From assembly GCF_032248695.1 (NCBI RefSeq), contig NZ_JAVHXC010000002.1:372001-436000 (forward strand): a stretch of 64,000 bases of DNA, given 5' to 3'. Origin of the DNA: Dietzia sp032248695. GTDB taxonomy: Bacteria; Actinomycetota; Actinomycetes; Mycobacteriales; Mycobacteriaceae. Both the position numbers and the translations under genes were made by a program. This document shows, one piece after another, positions 59,081-64,000 of this stretch. A model generated the notes under the pieces. The model was not told the origin of the DNA. It was given only the letters and a program-made list of their open reading frames with translations, and did no database searches. Positions within the stretch are counted from its first letter, which is position 1, and each line of letters begins with the position of its first letter.

Positions 59081-60108
59081 CGGACCCGACGGCGAGGTCG
59101 ACGACGACGAGGTCGTGCTGCGCACCGGCGGGCCCGCCCGTGCCGGAGGAGCCGAACGGTCCGGCCCTCCGGGTCCCCGGCCAGGCCCGCGGGGGCGGCA
59201 GCGCGGCGGGGCGGGGCGCCGACCGGCCCCGGCGGCAGGTGGTGGTGCCCGCGGGCAGCTTCCTCATGGGCGACCACTTCGACGAGGGCTACCCCGATGA
59301 CGGCGAACTGCCCGTCCACGAGGTGAGCCTCCGGGCGTTCCGCATGGACGAGTGCGCGGTGACCAACGCCCAGTTCGCCACGTTCTGCAAGGACACGGGC
59401 TACGTCACCGACGCTGAGCGGGTGGGCGTGTCCCCGGTGTTCCACCTGGCCGTGGAGGCCGACCGGTCCGATGTGCTCCACCGGCTCGACACCACACCGT
59501 GGTGGGTGGCCGTGCGCGGCGCGGACTGGCGCCACCCCGGGGGCCGGCGGTCCTCGATCACGGGCCTGCAGAACCACCCGGTCGTGCACGTGTCGTGGAA
59601 CGACGCGACGGCCTACTGCGACTGGGCGGGCGCGCGGCTGCCCACCGAGGCGGAGTGGGAGTACGCGGCCCGCGGCGGACTGGCCGGCGCCCGGTTCCCG
59701 TGGGGCGACGAGCTCAGCCCGCGCGGCCGGTGGAACCTCAACGTGTGGCAGGGGCGCTTCCCCACCCACAACACCCTGGACGACGGCCACCTGACGACCG
59801 CGCCCGTGCGGGCGTACCGCCCCAACGGCTACGGCCTGCACCAGATGGTCGGCAACGTGTGGGAGTGGTGCGCGGACGTGTTCGACCCGGGCTACTACGC
59901 GGACTCACCCCGGGAGGACCCGCGCGGCCCGCTCCCCGGCGGCGGCCCCGCCGCGGGCCCGGACGACGACACCTGGCGGGTGATGCGCGGCGGGTCGTAC
60001 CTGTGCCACGACTCGTACTGCTACCGCTACCGGGTCGCGGCGCGGTCGGCCAACACGGCCGGATCAGCGACCGCCAACCTCGGGTTCCGCTGCGTCCGCG
60101 ACCTCTGA
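59077..60108 (+). CDS. Formylglycine-generating enzyme (sulfatase maturation)
   Basis: The protein has 343 residues. VVPAGSFLMGDHFDEGYPDDGELPVHEVSL, NHPVVHVSWNDATAYCDWAGARLPTEAEWEYAARGG, GNVWEWCADVF and RGGSYLCHDSYCYRYRVAARSANT. The cysteines ~310 and ~315 are the copper-binding pair of FGE. It oxidises the Cys of CSPTR in the sulfatase at 55088. ATG 59077 overlaps the tetR stop. The last 45 bases overlap the convergent tetR gene at 60064. Confidence 0.93.
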   Translation: MTDPTARSTTTRSCCAPAGPPVPEEPNGPALRVPGQARGGGSAAGRGADRPRRQVVVPAGSFLMGDHFDEGYPDDGELPVHEVSLRAFRMDECAVTNAQFATFCKDTGYVTDAERVGVSPVFHLAVEADRSDVLHRLDTTPWWVAVRGADWRHPGGRRSSITGLQNHPVVHVSWNDATAYCDWAGARLPTEAEWEYAARGGLAGARFPWGDELSPRGRWNLNVWQGRFPTHNTLDDGHLTTAPVRAYRPNGYGLHQMVGNVWEWCADVFDPGYYADSPREDPRGPLPGGGPAAGPDDDTWRVMRGGSYLCHDSYCYRYRVAARSANTAGSATANLGFRCVRDL

Positions 60109-60849
60109 GCCCGCGACGGGTCCGCCGACGACCTCGACGGATCCGCCCGCGACCGCGGCGGGCCGGTTCGCGCCGCCGTCGGACGCGCCCTGCCCGGCCC
60201 GCAGCGCCGCCTCGATCATGTCGTAGAGGTGGGCCACGACCTTGTCGAACTCGGAGTTGACCACAGTACTGCGGGCGTCGCGTCGGTCCTCGTAGACGGC
60301 GAGCGCGCCGGTGAACATCTGGACGGCCAGATCGATCCGCTCGAACGCGACCCGCCGGGGCAGGTGCGAACACACGTCGATGAGGCGCACCACCACGTCG
60401 TCGGTGGCGGTGCGCAGCCGCACCTCGGGCGCCTCGGGCCCCATCACCGGCCCGACCCGCTGCAGGAAGCGGGCGTAGTGGGTGGCGTCCGGGGTCGCGC
60501 GCAGCAGTTCGACGATCGGTTCGAACAGCACCCGCACCAGCGAGGCGAGGTCCGTGCCGAGGCCCTGCTCGTCGACCTCGGCCAGGCGCTGCTGCCGCAC
60601 CGCGTCCAGGGCGGTGAGCCGGCGGCGCAGGACCTGCAGGATGAGCCCGTCCCGGCTCCCGAAGTGGTACTGCACCGCCGAGTTGTTGCGCTGCCCGGCG
60701 GCGGTGGCGACATCGCGCATCGACACCCGGTCGAGGCCGCGTTCGCCGATCAGCTTCTCGGCGATCTCGATCATCGCCGTCTTGGCGTCCCTGGCCGGGG
60801 AGGCGCCGTTCGGCCCGGTGTCAGCCGGGGCGTCGTTCGTCCGCTCCAT
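60064..60849 (-). CDS. TetR-family regulator
   Basis: The protein has 261 residues. HTH: TAMIEIAEKLIGERGLDRVSMRDVATAAGQRNNSAVQYHFGSRDGLI. The C-domain has LTALDAVRQQRLAEVDEQG and a tail (residues ~225-261) rich in Ala/Gly/Val that is encoded partly antisense to the FGE gene. ATG 60849 follows AAGGAG at eight bases. It may regulate the neighbouring dipeptide transporter; a candidate operator is at 63084. Ligand unknown. Confidence 0.82.
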   Translation of the reverse strand: MERTNDAPADTGPNGASPARDAKTAMIEIAEKLIGERGLDRVSMRDVATAAGQRNNSAVQYHFGSRDGLILQVLRRRLTALDAVRQQRLAEVDEQGLGTDLASLVRVLFEPIVELLRATPDATHYARFLQRVGPVMGPEAPEVRLRTATDDVVVRLIDVCSHLPRRVAFERIDLAVQMFTGALAVYEDRRDARSTVVNSEFDKVVAHLYDMIEAALRAGQGASDGGANRPAAVAGGSVEVVGGPVAGSEVADAAEPEVGGR

Positions 60850-60915
60850 CGAGCCCACTCCTTCGGCGCCGTACTCGGCGGCCCTCATGGTCGGCGGCCT
60901 GGGTCATCGGCCGCG

Positions 60916-60941
60916 TCGGCCGGCCCGGACGGGCCGGCCGA
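60916..60941 (-). terminator. Hairpin after the importer permease genes
   Basis: TCGGCCGGCCCG (60916-60927) and its complement (60930-60941) form a near-continuous 26-base palindrome 6 bases past the dppC-like stop. Confidence 0.7.
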
Positions 60942-60946
60942 TCGGG

Positions 60947-61876
60947 TCAGATCTTGGCGGCGCCCGGGCTCCACTTGCGTCCGGCCGCCTCACCCAGCTG
61001 ATTGAAGCTCAGGACGGTGAGGAACAGCACGAACGCGGGGATGCCGACGAGGTAGGGGTAGCGCTCGAAGTCGGGCTGACCGGCGCTGATCATGTTGCCC
61101 CAGGTCGGCTCGGGGCGCGGGATGCTCAGCCCCAGGTAGCTCAGCGAGGCCTCGGCCACGATGAGCACCGCGACCAGCATGAAGCTGTAGGACAGCACCG
61201 GCGCGACGATGTTCGGGGCCACCTCGCGCAGCATGATGCGGATCTCCCCGGCGCCGAGCGAGCGGGCCGCGGTGACGAACTCGCGCCCGGCGAAGCTCAT
61301 GGCGTTGGCGCGCACGAGTCGCGCGTACGACGGCACCACCATGATCCCCAGCGCGAGGGTGACGTTGAGCAGGGTCGGCTCGAGCACCGTGATGATCGCG
61401 ATGAGCAGGATCAGCGACGGGAACGCGAGCAGCACGTCGCTGATGATGGAGACCACGCGGTCGGCCCAGCCGCCCTTGTACCCGGCCACCAGGCCGAGCG
61501 CGCCGCCGATGAGGCCGCCGATGATCACGCCGCCGATGCCCACGACGATCGAGACGCGCGCGCCGTAGAGCAGGCCGCCGAGGATGTCGAGGCCCTGCCG
61601 GTCGGTGCCCAGGGGGAAGTCCGAGGCCAGGTCCGGCGGCAGCAGGGACGGCGTCGTGAGCGCGAGCGCCGGGTCGCGGGCCTCCGCCAGCGGCAGGAAG
61701 TCGACGATGAGGGCACCCAGCACGATGAGGACGGTCCAGCCGAGGGCGATCCACGTGCCGAGGCCGGAGAGCCTGGGCAGCCGGAGCTTGCGCCGGGCGG
61801 GGGCGTCCGCCGCGACGGTCGCGGTCGCGGTCGCGGGGGACGCGCCGCGCGGGAGGGTCGTATCGATGTCAGCCAC
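60947..61876 (-). CDS. ABC importer permease, DppC/OppC type
   Basis: The protein has 309 residues. A cytoplasmic N-terminus and helix precede HPLGTD-like FPLGTDRQGLDILGGLLYGARVSI, five further helices and the EAA loop AARSLGAGEIRIMLREVAPN. SLSYLGLSIPRPEPTWGNM is the family C-terminal signature. It pairs with the DppB-type permease, overlapping it by 8 bases (GTG 61876). Peptide or nickel-type substrates are typical; the substrate is unknown. Confidence 0.9.
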   Translation of the reverse strand: MADIDTTLPRGASPATATATVAADAPARRKLRLPRLSGLGTWIALGWTVLIVLGALIVDFLPLAEARDPALALTTPSLLPPDLASDFPLGTDRQGLDILGGLLYGARVSIVVGIGGVIIGGLIGGALGLVAGYKGGWADRVVSIISDVLLAFPSLILLIAIITVLEPTLLNVTLALGIMVVPSYARLVRANAMSFAGREFVTAARSLGAGEIRIMLREVAPNIVAPVLSYSFMLVAVLIVAEASLSYLGLSIPRPEPTWGNMISAGQPDFERYPYLVGIPAFVLFLTVLSFNQLGEAAGRKWSPGAAKI

Positions 61877-62987
61877 GGCGGATCCTCGGGTCGATGAGTG
61901 CGTAGGCGACGTCCACGGTCATGTTGACCAGGACGTAGAAGGCGGCGATGACGATGACGCCACCGAGCACCACGGGGAGATTGTCGTTCTGCACGGCGTC
62001 GACGATCATGCTGCCCATCCCCGGCAGGTTGAACAGGCGCTCGACCACCACTGTGCCGCCGATGAGGCGGCCGAGGCTGATGCCGGCGAGGGTGATGATG
62101 GAGACCGTCGACGGCCGCAGGGCCTCCTTGACCAGGACGTGCCCGGTGGGCATGCCCTTCGCGCGCGCCGAGAGGACGAAGTCCTGCTGCAGCGTCGAGA
62201 TCATGTCGGTGCGCAGGACGCGGGTGAAGATCGCGACCTCCATGAGCGCCAGCGTCAGGGCCGGCAGCGCGATGCTGCGCAGGTTCTCGCCCAGCCCCTC
62301 GTCCAGCGGCACGTAGCCCTGGCGCGGGAACTCGGGCAGGAAGGTGGCGATCAACGCGAGCACGCCGCCCGCCACGAGGCCGGCGATGAGCGCCTTGCCC
62401 CACATGACGCCGGGCGCCCCGGGCCCGCCCCGGCGGCCCAGCGGCGACAGCGCCACCGCGAGACCGACCACGGCCGCGAGCCCCAGGATGAGCTGCTGCG
62501 CGAACGAGTGGTTGAACACCAGCAGGTAGATGAGCAACAGGCCGGCCACGAAGCTCGGCACCGAGATGAACGCGAACGCGACGATCGAGGCCACCTGGTC
62601 GAACACGCCACCGCGGCGGTAGGCCGACCACACCGCGACCGGCACGGCGATCGCCAGCGACAGGATGATCGACAGGAACGCGAGCTGGATGGTCACCGGC
62701 AGGGCGTTGCCGATCATCTCGGTGACGGGCTGGTTGGGCTGGATGAGCGAGTTGCCGAGATCGGCCGAGAGCATGCTGCCCGCCCAGTCGGCGAAGCGGA
62801 CCGCCAGCGGATCGTCGAGCCCGAGCTCCTCCCTGGCGGCCAGATACTGCTCCTCGGTCGCGCCCGGTCCGACGGCCGAGGCCGCGGCGTCACCGGGGAC
62901 GGCCTCCATCAGGAAGAACGCGCCGATCGCGGCGAGTATGACGACGACGACCGCGTGCAGAGCGCGTTCGCCTATGAACCTGAGCAC
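61869..62987 (-). CDS. ABC importer permease, DppB/OppB type
   Basis: The protein has 372 residues. RALHAVVVVILAAIGAFFLMEAVPGDAA, LGLDDPLAVRFADWAGSML, ADLGNSLIQPNQPVTEMI and the EAA loop RAKGMPTGHVLVKEALRPS are conserved. GTVVVERLFNLPGMGSMIVDAV is the C-terminal signature. About 50 residues longer than usual: an inserted block near ~170-230 (HSFAQQLILGLAAVVGLAVA, RRGGPGAPGVMWGKALIAGLVAGG) adds apparent membrane helices. GTG 62987 start. Confidence 0.9.
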   Translation of the reverse strand: MLRFIGERALHAVVVVILAAIGAFFLMEAVPGDAAASAVGPGATEEQYLAAREELGLDDPLAVRFADWAGSMLSADLGNSLIQPNQPVTEMIGNALPVTIQLAFLSIILSLAIAVPVAVWSAYRRGGVFDQVASIVAFAFISVPSFVAGLLLIYLLVFNHSFAQQLILGLAAVVGLAVALSPLGRRGGPGAPGVMWGKALIAGLVAGGVLALIATFLPEFPRQGYVPLDEGLGENLRSIALPALTLALMEVAIFTRVLRTDMISTLQQDFVLSARAKGMPTGHVLVKEALRPSTVSIITLAGISLGRLIGGTVVVERLFNLPGMGSMIVDAVQNDNLPVVLGGVIVIAAFYVLVNMTVDVAYALIDPRIRRG

Positions 62988-63083
62988 GTGGGGAGACCCC
63001 TTCGTTGAGTCACCGCATGAGGCGGTTACTTAATCATCTTGACGAAGCCACACTAGTTCGTGATACTCGTCACAGCAACACGT

Positions 63084-63102
63084 TCTAAGTACATGACTTA
63101 GA
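63084..63102. promoter_or_regulatory. Palindromic operator candidate in the importer divergent region
   Basis: TCTAAGT-ACATG-ACTTAGA, 7-base perfect arms, AT-rich against the surroundings, between the divergent permease and ATPase genes. It may bind the TetR at 60064. Confidence 0.5.
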
Positions 63103-63155
63103 GCCGGTACTCACACCAGGAGGCAGCCATCGCCGCCGCACCACCAAGCGGGCCC

Positions 63156-64000
<845 letters not shown>

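Overview
The window is about 70% GC, with GTG and ATG starts and overlapping stop/start junctions. It looks like chromosomal DNA from a mycolic-acid-type actinobacterium (Mycobacteriales), possibly Dietzia or a close relative. Pointers are a WS/DGAT acyltransferase, menaquinone genes with a neighbouring DUF4229 gene, dTDP-rhamnose genes, an NDMA-type alcohol dehydrogenase, an LpqN-like protein, and McbR-like and GlxR-like sites. The genus is an inference. I see no rRNA, tRNA, phage, transposase or CRISPR array.

Layout. 1-5.5 kb: a WYL-type regulator fragment, two DinB-family enzymes, WS/DGAT, a flavin reductase and an AbiEi-like/nuclease-fold protein. 6-10.5 kb: menC diverging from menB, then menE-menA. 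10.6-15 kb: four secreted, low-complexity surface proteins on the minus strand, three with Ig-like modules. 15-19.5 kb: a MacB/FtsX-type exporter and a lipoprotein. 19.6-25.6 kb: DUF4229 and a 53-residue membrane protein, an LMW tyrosine phosphatase, an enoyl-CoA hydratase-like protein, a 44-residue Cys-rich protein, rmlC, an LpqN-like protein, an SDR and a divergent MpaB-like protein. 25.6-30.2 kb: a minus-strand operon of an IPWP-repeat membrane protein, rmlB, rmlA, rmlD and a YdcF-like protein. 30.2-35.7 kb: two YihY paralogues, a small membrane protein, an epimerase and cysQ. 36-42 kb: sulfur assimilation (two TauE-type transporters, an Rrf2 regulator, cysNC, cysD). 42.2-47.8 kb: IclR, an AcoR-like regulator, aldehyde dehydrogenase and NDMA-dependent alcohol dehydrogenase. 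48-55 kb: SDRs (one behind a TPP riboswitch), SRPBCC, Gdx behind a guanidine-III riboswitch, MOSC, aspartate dehydrogenase and an SQR-like oxidoreductase. 55-60 kb: a sulfate-ester module of arylsulfatase, TauD-type dioxygenase, TetR and the formylglycine-generating enzyme. 60-64 kb: TetR and a dipeptide-type ABC importer running off the window.

How the parts fit. cysD-cysNC and one TauE gene each carry a TAGAC-N6-GTCTA-like box, and cysQ disposes of PAP, so sulfate activation and sulfur-anion transport look co-regulated. The arylsulfatase needs the formylglycine enzyme encoded across the divergent TetR promoter, so that block is self-contained for scavenging sulfur from sulfate esters. The AcoR-like activator lies directly before the alcohol and aldehyde dehydrogenases that it probably controls.

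Two genome-wide habits stand out. First, every gene-free gap above 300 bases holds the same palindromic repeat family, built on ATGGCGTCTCGC and its complement, and in two gaps it abuts or has become a contiguous tandem array (84-bp and 58-bp units). Second, at least nine genes have a TANNNT hexamer 6-7 bases before the start codon and no Shine-Dalgarno, the pattern of leaderless transcripts; two of these promoters are bidirectional.
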